64,000 nt of DNA from Chitinophagaceae bacterium (GTDB lineage Bacteria > Bacteroidota > Bacteroidia > Chitinophagales > Chitinophagaceae). Shown here in pieces: positions 36,297 through 45,032 of this stretch. A model generated the notes under the pieces. That model ran no database searches. It was not told the origin of the DNA and worked only from the letters and a program-made list of their open reading frames with translations. Where the stretch lies: NCBI GenBank assembly GCA_016720745.1, contig JADKKA010000018.1:1302001-1366000 (forward strand), read 5' to 3'. A program made the position numbers and the translations under genes. Each line of letters starts with the position of its first letter. Position 1 is the stretch's first letter.

Positions 36297-38246
36297 ATGT
36301 CTCTTTGTAAAAGGTTGCTTTCTTTCTTCCTCCTGTTACTGCCCTTGACTTCTCTTTTCTCGCAGGACAGTACCGGTTTAAAAGGCTGGACGGTAGAAAG
36401 CAAAAAAACCGGCGAGGGCAAATTTGAATTGCTTTTCAATTTACCGGATGCACAGGGCTGGCAGCTCTATGCTCCTAATCAGTCGCCCGGAGAAGTAAAA
36501 ACTGTGGAAATGATCTTTACGGATTCTGCCATCAAGCAGGACGGCGATTTTATACTTACTTCACAACCGTTAACCATCAGCAGTACCATCTTTGAAACAG
36601 ACCTGGCTGTTTTTGAAAGAAATGCATCCTGGAAAGTAAAGGTTGCGATCAGCGGAACAGTGCCGGCCCGGTTACAGGGTACCATGCTCTACACTTATGG
36701 CAGGGGAGAAGAATATAATCCCTCCACCGTATTTGCCTTTAATGTGCCGCTGGAAGGCGGAGTGGCCTCCTCCTGGAGTCCCAAAGTGTCATCCATTGAT
36801 TTGAAAAATCCCGTGAATAATTGCGGAGATGAAGGGACAACCGGTAAAAGCATTGCCTCCATTTTTTTATTAGGTCTCCTGGGCGGATTGATCGCTCTGC
36901 TGACCCCCTGTGTATTCCCGATGATTCCTGTAACGGTTACTTTTTTCACCAAGAAATCGCAGGACCGGAAGCAGGGTGTATTCAATGCCATGATGTACGG
37001 GCTCTTTATTTTTCTGATCTATACGGCTATTACCATTCCTTTTCATTTTGTAGACAATGCCAAAAGTGAGGTCTTCAATAATATCTCCACCAATGTGTGG
37101 TTGAACCTTTTCTTCTTCGCCATATTCGTGTTCTTTGCACTCTCATTCTTCGGGTTATTTGAAATCACACTTCCTTCGGGTATTGCCAACAGGGCAGGTT
37201 CCAAATCGGGACTGGGCAATCTCGGCGGTATATTTTTTATGGCGGCTACCCTGGCCATCGTTTCATTTTCCTGTACCGGTCCCATCCTGGGTACCTTGCT
37301 TGTTGGCCAATTGCAGGAGGGAGCCTGGCCTTTAACTGCAGGAGCAGCAGGATTTGGATTGGCTTTGAGCTTACCCTTTGCATTATTTGCCATGTTCCCC
37401 AACTGGTTACAATCACTGCCCAAGTCAGGCGGCTGGATGACCACCGTTAAAGTAGTACTGGGGTTTGTGGAACTGGCCCTAGCGGTGAAGTTTCTGGCCA
37501 ATGCTGATAATGTAAAGCAATGGGGTATTTTAAAGCGCGAAATTTTTGTGGGTCTTTGGGTCATTATCGGATTACTCACTACTTTATACCTTGCCGGTGT
37601 CTTTCATAAAAAGTCAGAGGGACCCCGTAAAAAACTTTCCCTGATTCGCATCGTTTTCATGCTGGCATTTGCTGCTTTCACGGTATACCTGGTACCGGGT
37701 TTACTCAATTCAAAAATGGCGGCCCTAAAACTTTTAAGCGGATTTCCACCTCCGGTTTCATACAGTATTTATCCGGATCATGTGCTGCATGCAAAAGGCG
37801 TACAGCCTATCGTGAATGATTTTCAGGCGGCGTTGGATAAGGCTAAAAAAGAAGGCAAACCAGTGTTAGTGGATTTTACCGGCTGGGCCTGTGTGAACTG
37901 CCGCAGGATGGAAGAAAAAGTATGGACCAACCAGGAAGTGGATTCGATGATGCGTACAAAATTTGTGGTGGTCTCTTTATACGTGGATGAAAGAACAAGA
38001 TTAGCTGTGCAAGACCGGGTCACTTTTACCAATGCAGCAGGAGAAGAAGAAACCATTGAAACCGTTGGTAATAAATGGACCGCTTTTCAGAAAGAAAATT
38101 TCGGTGCGGTATCACAACCACAATATGCCATCCTGAGTCCCGACCAGCGCTTACTCACCAAGACAAAATTCTATACACCCGATGCGGGGGAATTTGTGAG
38201 CTGGTTAAAATGCGGTCTGGAAGCTTATGACAAAATAAAACAGTAG
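36297..38246 (+). CDS. dsbD: DsbD-type thiol:disulfide interchange protein
   Basis: 649 residues. Signal peptide (LLSFFLLLLPLTSLFSQ), N-terminal domain (about 25-155), eight-helix membrane domain (about 185-470) with Cys205 in LTPCVFPMIP and Cys326 in SFSCTGPIL, and C-terminal thioredoxin-like domain with TGWACVNCRRME (Cys532, Cys535). It carries electrons from cytoplasmic thioredoxin to the periplasm. In the N-domain the usual Cys pair is replaced by Tyr134 and Tyr140 (LYTYGRGEEYNP), compared with TCDDKKCLPP of the protein encoded just upstream. So electrons probably leave through that separate protein. Confidence 0.93.
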   Translation: MSLCKRLLSFFLLLLPLTSLFSQDSTGLKGWTVESKKTGEGKFELLFNLPDAQGWQLYAPNQSPGEVKTVEMIFTDSAIKQDGDFILTSQPLTISSTIFETDLAVFERNASWKVKVAISGTVPARLQGTMLYTYGRGEEYNPSTVFAFNVPLEGGVASSWSPKVSSIDLKNPVNNCGDEGTTGKSIASIFLLGLLGGLIALLTPCVFPMIPVTVTFFTKKSQDRKQGVFNAMMYGLFIFLIYTAITIPFHFVDNAKSEVFNNISTNVWLNLFFFAIFVFFALSFFGLFEITLPSGIANRAGSKSGLGNLGGIFFMAATLAIVSFSCTGPILGTLLVGQLQEGAWPLTAGAAGFGLALSLPFALFAMFPNWLQSLPKSGGWMTTVKVVLGFVELALAVKFLANADNVKQWGILKREIFVGLWVIIGLLTTLYLAGVFHKKSEGPRKKLSLIRIVFMLAFAAFTVYLVPGLLNSKMAALKLLSGFPPPVSYSIYPDHVLHAKGVQPIVNDFQAALDKAKKEGKPVLVDFTGWACVNCRRMEEKVWTNQEVDSMMRTKFVVVSLYVDERTRLAVQDRVTFTNAAGEEETIETVGNKWTAFQKENFGAVSQPQYAILSPDQRLLTKTKFYTPDAGEFVSWLKCGLEAYDKIKQ

Positions 38247-38274
38247 GCATTCAAGTCTGGATGCTTATAAAAGA

Positions 38275-38306
38275 AAATCCCGTTTCGCCATAGCGAAACG
38301 GGATTT
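38275..38306. terminator. Strong bidirectional hairpin after dsbD
   Basis: AAATCCCGTTTCGC-CATA-GCGAAACGGGATTT is a perfect 14-bp stem with a 4-nt loop, 28 bp after the dsbD stop. No long T-run follows, but A/T ends on both sides suggest a bidirectional terminator between the converging dsbD and sigma-factor genes. Confidence 0.75.
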
Positions 38307-38316
38307 CAATTTGGTG

Positions 38317-38424
38317 TCATTCTGTACCAGCCTTCCGGAATATCCCGCCGGCAAAGGCGGGTGGCAAGCAAATAGGGTTCCCTGTTGAGTAGTCTATTTT
38401 TCCCCGGGTGGAGATACAGAATGA
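38317..38424. repeat. 108-bp inverted-repeat-bounded element
   Basis: TCATTCTGTA at 38317-38326 is the exact reverse complement of TACAGAATGA at 38415-38424. Inside is a CCCGCC-GGCAAA-GGCGGG hairpin (38344-38361). Non-coding. It resembles another GTC-AT...AT-GAC bounded element at 54433-54482. Confidence 0.7.
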
Positions 38425-38461
38425 CAGATATGTATCCTCTCGGTAAAGAGAGATGCAATGA

Positions 38462-39043
38462 TCAAAGAGCGATTTGTTTCTGGGTCATCAGCTTGCGCAA
38501 ATTAATCAATCCGTAGCGCATGCGTCCCAAAGCGGTGTTAATGCTGCAATTGGTAGCGGCAGCAATTTCTTTAAAACTCATATCGGCATAATGACGGAGG
38601 ATGATCACTTCCCGCTGATCTTCCGGCAGGCTTTGCAGCATATCGCGGACGCGGTCATGACTCTGTCTCCGGATCATGCCGGTCTCGGCACATTCTTCCG
38701 AAAAGTTCAGCACTTCAAAAATGTCCTTATCCTCACTGTTGCGGATCGTGGGCGAGCGCTTCACTTTGCGGAAATGGTCCACACAAAGATTATGCGCGAT
38801 CCGCATAGCCCAGGGCAGGAATTTTCCTTCCTCGGTATAACGGCCACCCCGCATGGTGTCAATAATGCGGATAAATACATCCTGGAAAATATCTTCGGCC
38901 AGGTATTTGTCTTTTACCAGGAAAAGGATAGACGTATATAATTTATCCTTATGTCTCAGCACCAGGGCTTCCAGGGCATCAACATTCCCATCCTTGAAAA
39001 GGTGGATGAGTTCATGGTCGGTTTTTTTTGATAAAGCTTTCAT
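38462..39043 (-). CDS. ECF RNA polymerase sigma factor (sigma-70 family)
   Basis: 193 residues. Region 2 is seen in KYLAEDIFQDVFIRIIDTM and FLPWAMRIAHNLCVDHFRK; region 4 in LPEDQREVIILRHYADMSFKEIAAATNCSINTALGRMRYG, with the helix-turn-helix near the end. ATG 39043 is chosen because AGGAG sits 2-3 nt before TT-ATG; the open frame runs further upstream. No anti-sigma gene is adjacent, so the signal it responds to is unknown. Confidence 0.93.
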   Translation of the reverse strand: MKALSKKTDHELIHLFKDGNVDALEALVLRHKDKLYTSILFLVKDKYLAEDIFQDVFIRIIDTMRGGRYTEEGKFLPWAMRIAHNLCVDHFRKVKRSPTIRNSEDKDIFEVLNFSEECAETGMIRRQSHDRVRDMLQSLPEDQREVIILRHYADMSFKEIAAATNCSINTALGRMRYGLINLRKLMTQKQIAL

Positions 39044-39309
39044 AACTCCTGCAGATTTAGGTTGCTTTCCATATGCTACGCACACGGAATGGTTCAATGG
39101 ATATTGGTTACAGTAAAAATCGGTTAAAGAAACAGCGTAGAAGTTATGCGATAGGCGGGGTTAATTTTAGGTTAGTCATGTTTTGGATATTGGAACACTA
39201 AAAATATAATTTTCTGCGGTAAATCCAAACAATTGTAACCACAAGGCTTACCTTTATTTGCCAAAAAAATGTTAATGATTATAAGCGAAAATGAAGCCCC
39301 TCAAGGGGT

Positions 39310-39317
39310 TACATTTG
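39310..39317 (+). promoter_or_regulatory. uvrA promoter -7 element, near-leaderless
   Basis: TACATTTG fits TAnnTTTG and ends 11 nt before the uvrA ATG, so transcription would start only a few nt before the start codon. No clear -33 element. Confidence 0.5.
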
Positions 39318-39328
39318 TGTGAGATAAA

Positions 39329-42184
39329 ATGGAATCCAGCATAAAAGGGAAAAACCCCTCCAAATCGAAGACCGTAATTTCCGCAGAAAACATCCTGATT
39401 AAGGGCGCCCGGGTGCATAACCTCCAGAATATTGAGGTGGAAATTCCCCGGAACAAGCTCATTGTCGTGACCGGTGTATCCGGTTCCGGCAAATCATCCC
39501 TTACCATTGATACCCTTTATGCCGAAGGCCAGCGGCGCTATGCCGAAAGCCTGAGCGCCTATGCCCGGCAGTTCCTGAACCGGATGAACAAGCCCGATGT
39601 GGACTATATCAAAGGACTATGCCCGGCCATCGCCATCGAACAAAAAGTGATCACCCGCACCCCCCGCAGTACCGTGGGGAGCATGACCGAGATCTATGAT
39701 TACCTCCGCCTGCTCTTTGCCAGGCTGGGTAGAACCTTTTCTCCCATCTCCGGCAAACAGGTTAAAAAAGATGATGTGACAGATGTCCTGGAAGCCATCG
39801 AAAAAGAAGGAGAAGGCGACCGGGTGTTCATCCTGGCAACATTTAAACAACACCGGAACCGGGATATCCGGGAAGAACTGCAGATCCTCACCCAGAAAGG
39901 TTTTGTAAGGGTCTATAGCCTGGATACGAAGGCCGCAAAAAAAGAAGCAGGTGATGTGTACCGGATTGAAGAACTGCTGGAGCTGACCGATAAAGAATTA
40001 AAGAGCAAAAAAATTACCCATATCCTGGTGGACAGGATCGTTGTTAAAGCCTTTGATGAGGATGACCGCCACAGACTGGCTGATTCCATTGGAACGGCTT
40101 TCTATGAAGGGGAAGGTGATGTATATATCGCCATAGATCCGGCGGAGAATAGCCGGAAAAAGGCTTTTACGCTGCATCATTTCAATAACCGCTTTGAACT
40201 GGACGGAATGCAGTTTGAAGAACCACAGCCCAATTTATTTTCATTCAATAATCCCTTCGGTGCCTGTCCGACCTGCGAAGGATTTTCACAGGTATTGGGG
40301 ATTGATGCTGACCTGGTGATTCCTGATCGTCGCCTGAGTATTTATGAAGGAGCCGTAGCCCCCTGGAAAGGAGAAAAACTCGACTGGTGGCGGCAGCAGT
40401 TTATTAAAAGATCCAAGGCCATCAGTTTTCCGGTACATAAACCCGTGGCCGATCTCACTGATAAGCAATACAAACAATTATGGGATGGTGTGGATGGAGT
40501 GGGCATCAGCGATTTTTTCAAAGATGTGGAATCACAGTTGTACAAAGTCCAGTACCGCGTGCTGCTCAGCCGCTATCGGGGAAGAACAGAATGCCCTGAT
40601 TGCAATGGCTACCGGCTTCGCCCGGAAGCACTCTATGTAAAAGTAGGAGGCAAACATATTGGTGAACTCGGCCAGCTGCCGGTGAAAGACCTGAAAAAAT
40701 GGTTCGATGCATTGGAACTGAGTGCACATGACCTTGAAATCGGTAAAAGAGTTTTATTAGAATTACAAAACAGACTGGATACCCTGATCAAAGTGGGATT
40801 GGGTTACCTGACCCTCAGCAGGCTGGCGAACTCCCTCAGTGGTGGTGAAAGCCAGCGGATACAACTCACCCGCAGTTTAGGCAGTAACCTCACCAATTCA
40901 TTATATATCCTGGATGAACCTTCTATCGGTTTACATGCCAGAGATACCGCCAACCTGATCAAAGTATTAAAAGAACTTCGCGATCTTGGAAATACGGTTG
41001 TGGTAGTGGAGCATGATGAAATGATGATGCGGGAAGCGGATCATATTATTGATATGGGGCCACTGGCTTCACACCTGGGCGGGCAGGTTGTGGCTGAAGG
41101 AGATTATGACCAGATCATTTCAAATCCGATGAGTCTGACCGGTCAATACCTCTCTGGTTTGTTAGCAATTGACCCGCCCAAACATATCCGCAAATGGAAC
41201 CGTTCCATCACTGTGGAAGGAGCGAGGCAGCATAACCTGAAAAATATCACGGTTGAATTTCCATTGAATGTACTCTGTGTAGTGAGTGGGGTCAGTGGCA
41301 GTGGTAAGACCACCTTGGTGAAGCAGATCCTGTATCCCGGCCTGCAAAAATTAAAAGGAGAGTTTGGAGAGAAGGTAGGCTTCCATCAAAAGATCAGCGG
41401 GGATGTGGATAGTATCGGACAGATTGAAATGGTGGACCAGAATCCCATTGGTAAATCCAGTCGCAGTAACCCCGTTACTTATATCAAGGCCTATGATGAA
41501 ATCAGGGACTTGTATGCCCGTCAGCCATTGAGTAAGATGCGGGGATTTCAGCCCAAGCATTTTTCATTTAATGTGGATGGCGGCCGTTGTGATACCTGCA
41601 AAGGAGAAGGAGAACAGGTAGTGGAGATGCAGTTCCTGGCTGATGTACACCTGGTTTGTGAAAGCTGCGGGGGTAAAAGATTCAAGGAAGAAGTACTGGA
41701 AGTAACCTACCGGGAGAAAAGCATTTTTGATGTACTGGATATGAGTGTGGATGATGCCATCTCTTTTTTCTGGGAGGAAAAAGGGTTAGCAAAAGCATTG
41801 CAGCCATTGAGTGATGTGGGACTGGGCTATGTAAAACTGGGACAATCATCTGATACCTTATCCGGTGGAGAAGCCCAAAGGGTGAAGTTGGCTTCCTTCC
41901 TGGGAAAGGGAAGGGCCGGGGCAAAAATATTATTCATATTTGATGAGCCTACCACGGGTCTTCATTTTCATGATATCAAAAAATTACTCGCTTCTTTCAA
42001 TGCCCTGATTGAGCAGGGACATTCAATCCTCGTGATAGAACACAATACCGATGTGATCCGCAGTGCCGACTGGGTGATTGACCTGGGCCCTGAAGCTGGT
42101 GAGGCCGGGGGAAACCTGGTTTTTGCAGGAACAGCCGCCCAACTGGCCAAACAGAAAAAAAGTCATACAGCCCAATTTTTATAA
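39329..42184 (+). CDS. uvrA: UvrA: excinuclease ABC subunit A
   Basis: 951 residues. DNA damage-recognition ATPase of nucleotide excision repair. Two ABC ATPase modules: Walker A GVSGSGKSSL with signature LSGGESQRIQL and ILDEPSIGLH; second Walker A GVSGSGKTTL with LSGGEAQRVKLASFLG and FIFDEPTTGLHFHD. Zinc-binding Cys occur in CPTCEGF, CPDCNGYR and CDTCKGEGEQ...CESCGGKRF. Length is normal. An N-terminal Lys/Ser-rich extension of about 20 residues precedes IKGARVHNLQNI. Confidence 0.98.
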   Translation: MESSIKGKNPSKSKTVISAENILIKGARVHNLQNIEVEIPRNKLIVVTGVSGSGKSSLTIDTLYAEGQRRYAESLSAYARQFLNRMNKPDVDYIKGLCPAIAIEQKVITRTPRSTVGSMTEIYDYLRLLFARLGRTFSPISGKQVKKDDVTDVLEAIEKEGEGDRVFILATFKQHRNRDIREELQILTQKGFVRVYSLDTKAAKKEAGDVYRIEELLELTDKELKSKKITHILVDRIVVKAFDEDDRHRLADSIGTAFYEGEGDVYIAIDPAENSRKKAFTLHHFNNRFELDGMQFEEPQPNLFSFNNPFGACPTCEGFSQVLGIDADLVIPDRRLSIYEGAVAPWKGEKLDWWRQQFIKRSKAISFPVHKPVADLTDKQYKQLWDGVDGVGISDFFKDVESQLYKVQYRVLLSRYRGRTECPDCNGYRLRPEALYVKVGGKHIGELGQLPVKDLKKWFDALELSAHDLEIGKRVLLELQNRLDTLIKVGLGYLTLSRLANSLSGGESQRIQLTRSLGSNLTNSLYILDEPSIGLHARDTANLIKVLKELRDLGNTVVVVEHDEMMMREADHIIDMGPLASHLGGQVVAEGDYDQIISNPMSLTGQYLSGLLAIDPPKHIRKWNRSITVEGARQHNLKNITVEFPLNVLCVVSGVSGSGKTTLVKQILYPGLQKLKGEFGEKVGFHQKISGDVDSIGQIEMVDQNPIGKSSRSNPVTYIKAYDEIRDLYARQPLSKMRGFQPKHFSFNVDGGRCDTCKGEGEQVVEMQFLADVHLVCESCGGKRFKEEVLEVTYREKSIFDVLDMSVDDAISFFWEEKGLAKALQPLSDVGLGYVKLGQSSDTLSGGEAQRVKLASFLGKGRAGAKILFIFDEPTTGLHFHDIKKLLASFNALIEQGHSILVIEHNTDVIRSADWVIDLGPEAGEAGGNLVFAGTAAQLAKQKKSHTAQFL

Positions 42185-42239
42185 CAGGGCTCGTAATTCT
42201 ACGAACCAACCTGATATAAATCAATTAATAATTTAATAA

Positions 42240-42270
42240 TTGGAAAAACCCTTAGGGAGTTTTACCTTTG
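42240..42270 (+). promoter_or_regulatory. Promoter for the T9SS cargo gene at 42459
   Basis: TTG (42240-42242), 20 nt, then TACCTTTG (42263-42270): a full match to the Bacteroidota -33/-7 consensus. The leader before ATG 42459 is about 180 nt, unusually long for this window. Confidence 0.75.
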
Positions 42271-42458
42271 CAGTTCCGTATTTTTACGTGTATTCCGAAC
42301 TATCCGGTAAGTTGGTTGTTTTGAACCATTCAACGAACAGATGAACAAGTACCGTGTAAGATAAAATTTCATCGCTCCAATCTCCCTGTTAAAAACCAGC
42401 TACCCATCCGTTCCTTCTGAAAGGCTAATTAATTTTTTACTCTTTAAAAACTTTGAGC

Positions 42459-44966
42459 ATGAAAAAAATTTACTCTTTATTACTGGCACTGTTATTTTTT
42501 GTGTCAGTGTCAAATGCCGCATCCAAATTATGGACCGGAGGAACCGGGGGTAGTAAAAACTGGACTACTGGTACTAACTGGTTTCCCGTTGGTGCCCCGG
42601 CAGCAGGTGATGATGTTACTTTTAACACCGTTGGAACAATCACTTTTTCGACATTACCTGCCAGTATTTCCCTAAACTCTCTAACTATTTCTGCAGGTTC
42701 TGTTGTTCTTGTTGGTACAAACATGGTCTTTACTATTGGCGGGGCCGCTGGTACTGATTTTACCATTGCTTTAGGGGCTACGCTGACAATGACTAACGCA
42801 GGTATCACGCTGGCTAATAATGCAGCAGCAGATATTACCGGAAGCCTGGTAGTAGGAGGGGGTCGTACATACAATACAAATGGAACGGGTGTTGTTTCAA
42901 CCGTAACCGGCTCTATTAGTAATTCTAGTACTGTTACCTGTACCACTGCAGCAAAATTGTTGATGCAGAGCGGATCGACTTATACCCATTCACAAAATGG
43001 GGGTACTATACCAACAGCAACCTGGAATACAAACTCTACTTGTAATATATCTGGAATGACAAGTACCTTTCCCAGTGCTTTTGGTCAGACTTTCGGTAAC
43101 ATGACTTTTAGTTCTACTCCTACAGGTACAATTACATTTGGTTCAGATCTAACTTGTAACAATCTTACAATTTCAATAGGGGGTGCTAATATTTTAAGAG
43201 TAACGAATACTAATACTGACAGGATCATTACAGTTAACGGAGATTATTCACAGACTTCAGGAAATTTTTTATTAGTCAGTGATAATGGAGATGCAACTCT
43301 CGATGTTGCCGGTTCTTTTTCTGTATCAGGAGGAACATTGGATTTTAATAATGATAATGGTACCGGTAATACTATTGTGAATGTGGCTGGCAATTTTTCA
43401 CATTCAGCAGGCACTATTACCCGATCAGATTTAACAGGGTCTGGGACAGCCAATATTTTCTTTGATGGATCTGGTGCTCAGAGCTTTACATCAGGTGGAA
43501 CGGTTGGTACAGGAGTGAACTATACCGTTAACAGCGGTGCCACACTCAATATGGGAACAGCCGGTACTGTTGTTACAGGTGATGCCTTTACAGTTCTTAG
43601 TGGCGGTACCCTCGGTATTACTTCTACAGCAGGAATTGTTACAGCACCTACTGCCAGTGGTAATATTCAAACCACAGCGCGTACATTCAATACTGGTGGT
43701 AACTATAGTTATATTGGTACTGGTGCCCAGGTAACTGGAAATGCCCTGCCAACAACAGTAAATAATTTCACCATCAACAATGCAGCCGGACTGAACCTGA
43801 CACAGGACCTCGGTATTAATGGCGTCATGACTTTTACCAATGGTGTGGTGAATTCCAATTCCACCAATACCCTTACCATAAATAATAATGCGACCGTAAC
43901 CGGTGCCAGCAATAATTCTTATGTGGATGGATTCATGGTAAAAGTAGGAGATGATAATTTTACTTTCCCGGTCGGTGATCCCCTTGGCAGCTATCATCCG
44001 ATTACAGTGAACAATTCAGTGGCTGCTAACCCCAGCGCTGCTGTGGGTGATACTTATAATGCGGAATATTTCCGTGCCAGCGCCCTCACCCGTGGTCCGA
44101 TGGCCACTGCTTCAGGCATGTATGCCGTGAGCAATTGCGAACATTGGAGCCTCAACAGAACTGCTGGTGCTGGTACCCCTGATATTACTGTTTCCTGGAC
44201 GGCCGATAGTCCCTGCGGTGGTAACTCTTATGTTACACAAACAACCGGACTGGTACTTGCTTGGCTCGATTTGAGCAATGAATGGCAATTAGGTTCCGGT
44301 GGTGCTTTTTCCAGCAGTGGTGTCCCCGCCGCAGGAACTACCCAGCAGGTGGATGTGAATCAGTTTGGATTTTTTGCCCTCGGTAATACCGCTCCCAATG
44401 CTAACCCGCTGCCTGTGAAAATCGGAAGTATCAAAGCATACGAAAAAGCAGCCGGTGTACAACTCGACTGGACCGCTTTCACAGAAATCAATGCTGACAA
44501 ATATGTAATCGAGCGTTCTGCCAACGGACAGCAGTTTACTGCCATCGGTGAAGTAGCAGCCCGCAACCTCAGCATCGCATCTGATTATGGATTCTTTGAT
44601 CCCAATCCGTTGCCCGGTATCAGCTTCTACCGCTTACGCAACCTGGATCAGGATGGTAAATCCGGATACAGCAATATTGTAAGAGTGAACCTGAGCAAAG
44701 ATGGTAAAGGAGTAATCGTTTATCCGAACCCGGTTCGTGCCGGTGCTTATTTGTCTTACGGATCATCACAGCTGGCCAAAGGCCTTTATACCGCCCGTAT
44801 TTTCAATGCAGCCGGACAGCAGGTATTTAACCAGCAATTTGCACATGCTGGTGGTGCTATCAATCAAACGATTCAGCTGCCAGCCGGTATGAAAGCCGGT
44901 ATATATGCTATGCAGTTGAGCAGTGAGGAAATCACGGTTTCATCCAGAACATTTATTGTACAGTAA
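42459..44966 (+). CDS. Secreted T9SS cargo protein with beta-repeat body
   Basis: 835 residues. Signal peptide (MKKIYSLLLALLFFVSVSNA) followed by KLWTGGTGGSKNWTTGTNW and a long Thr/Ser/Gly/Asn-rich body of short strands (ITVNGDYSQTSGNFLLVSDN; TIVNVAGNFSHSAGTI) typical of a right-handed beta-helix. Around 665-745 a fibronectin-like module (VQLDWTAFTEINADKYVIER) precedes the type A sorting domain (VIVYPNPV...GIYAMQL...FIVQ), which directs export by the T9SS and cell-surface attachment. Function unknown; probably an adhesin or surface fibre. ATG 42459 is chosen over TTG 42453. Related to the gene at 47384. Confidence 0.88.
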   Translation: MKKIYSLLLALLFFVSVSNAASKLWTGGTGGSKNWTTGTNWFPVGAPAAGDDVTFNTVGTITFSTLPASISLNSLTISAGSVVLVGTNMVFTIGGAAGTDFTIALGATLTMTNAGITLANNAAADITGSLVVGGGRTYNTNGTGVVSTVTGSISNSSTVTCTTAAKLLMQSGSTYTHSQNGGTIPTATWNTNSTCNISGMTSTFPSAFGQTFGNMTFSSTPTGTITFGSDLTCNNLTISIGGANILRVTNTNTDRIITVNGDYSQTSGNFLLVSDNGDATLDVAGSFSVSGGTLDFNNDNGTGNTIVNVAGNFSHSAGTITRSDLTGSGTANIFFDGSGAQSFTSGGTVGTGVNYTVNSGATLNMGTAGTVVTGDAFTVLSGGTLGITSTAGIVTAPTASGNIQTTARTFNTGGNYSYIGTGAQVTGNALPTTVNNFTINNAAGLNLTQDLGINGVMTFTNGVVNSNSTNTLTINNNATVTGASNNSYVDGFMVKVGDDNFTFPVGDPLGSYHPITVNNSVAANPSAAVGDTYNAEYFRASALTRGPMATASGMYAVSNCEHWSLNRTAGAGTPDITVSWTADSPCGGNSYVTQTTGLVLAWLDLSNEWQLGSGGAFSSSGVPAAGTTQQVDVNQFGFFALGNTAPNANPLPVKIGSIKAYEKAAGVQLDWTAFTEINADKYVIERSANGQQFTAIGEVAARNLSIASDYGFFDPNPLPGISFYRLRNLDQDGKSGYSNIVRVNLSKDGKGVIVYPNPVRAGAYLSYGSSQLAKGLYTARIFNAAGQQVFNQQFAHAGGAINQTIQLPAGMKAGIYAMQLSSEEITVSSRTFIVQ

Positions 44967-44989
44967 GAAAAAACCAAATAAAAAAATCA

Positions 44990-45017
44990 GGGGGGCCTCA
45001 TCGCCCCCCTTTTTTTA
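44990..45017. terminator. Terminator between converging T9SS cargo genes
   Basis: GGGGGG-CCTCATCG-CCCCCC (44990-45009) is a 6-bp G/C stem, followed by an eight-T run (45010-45017). It ends the rightward gene; A-rich sequence on the other side suggests it also serves the leftward gene. Confidence 0.9.
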
Positions 45018-45032
45018 TTGATACCGCTGTTA

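Noticed and set aside
39098..39300. Possible small RNA between the sigma factor gene and uvrA
   Set aside because: AT-rich with no terminator hairpin and no stable structure apparent.
42191..42205. Terminator after uvrA (TCGTA...TACGA)
   Set aside because: Only a 5-bp stem and no T run.
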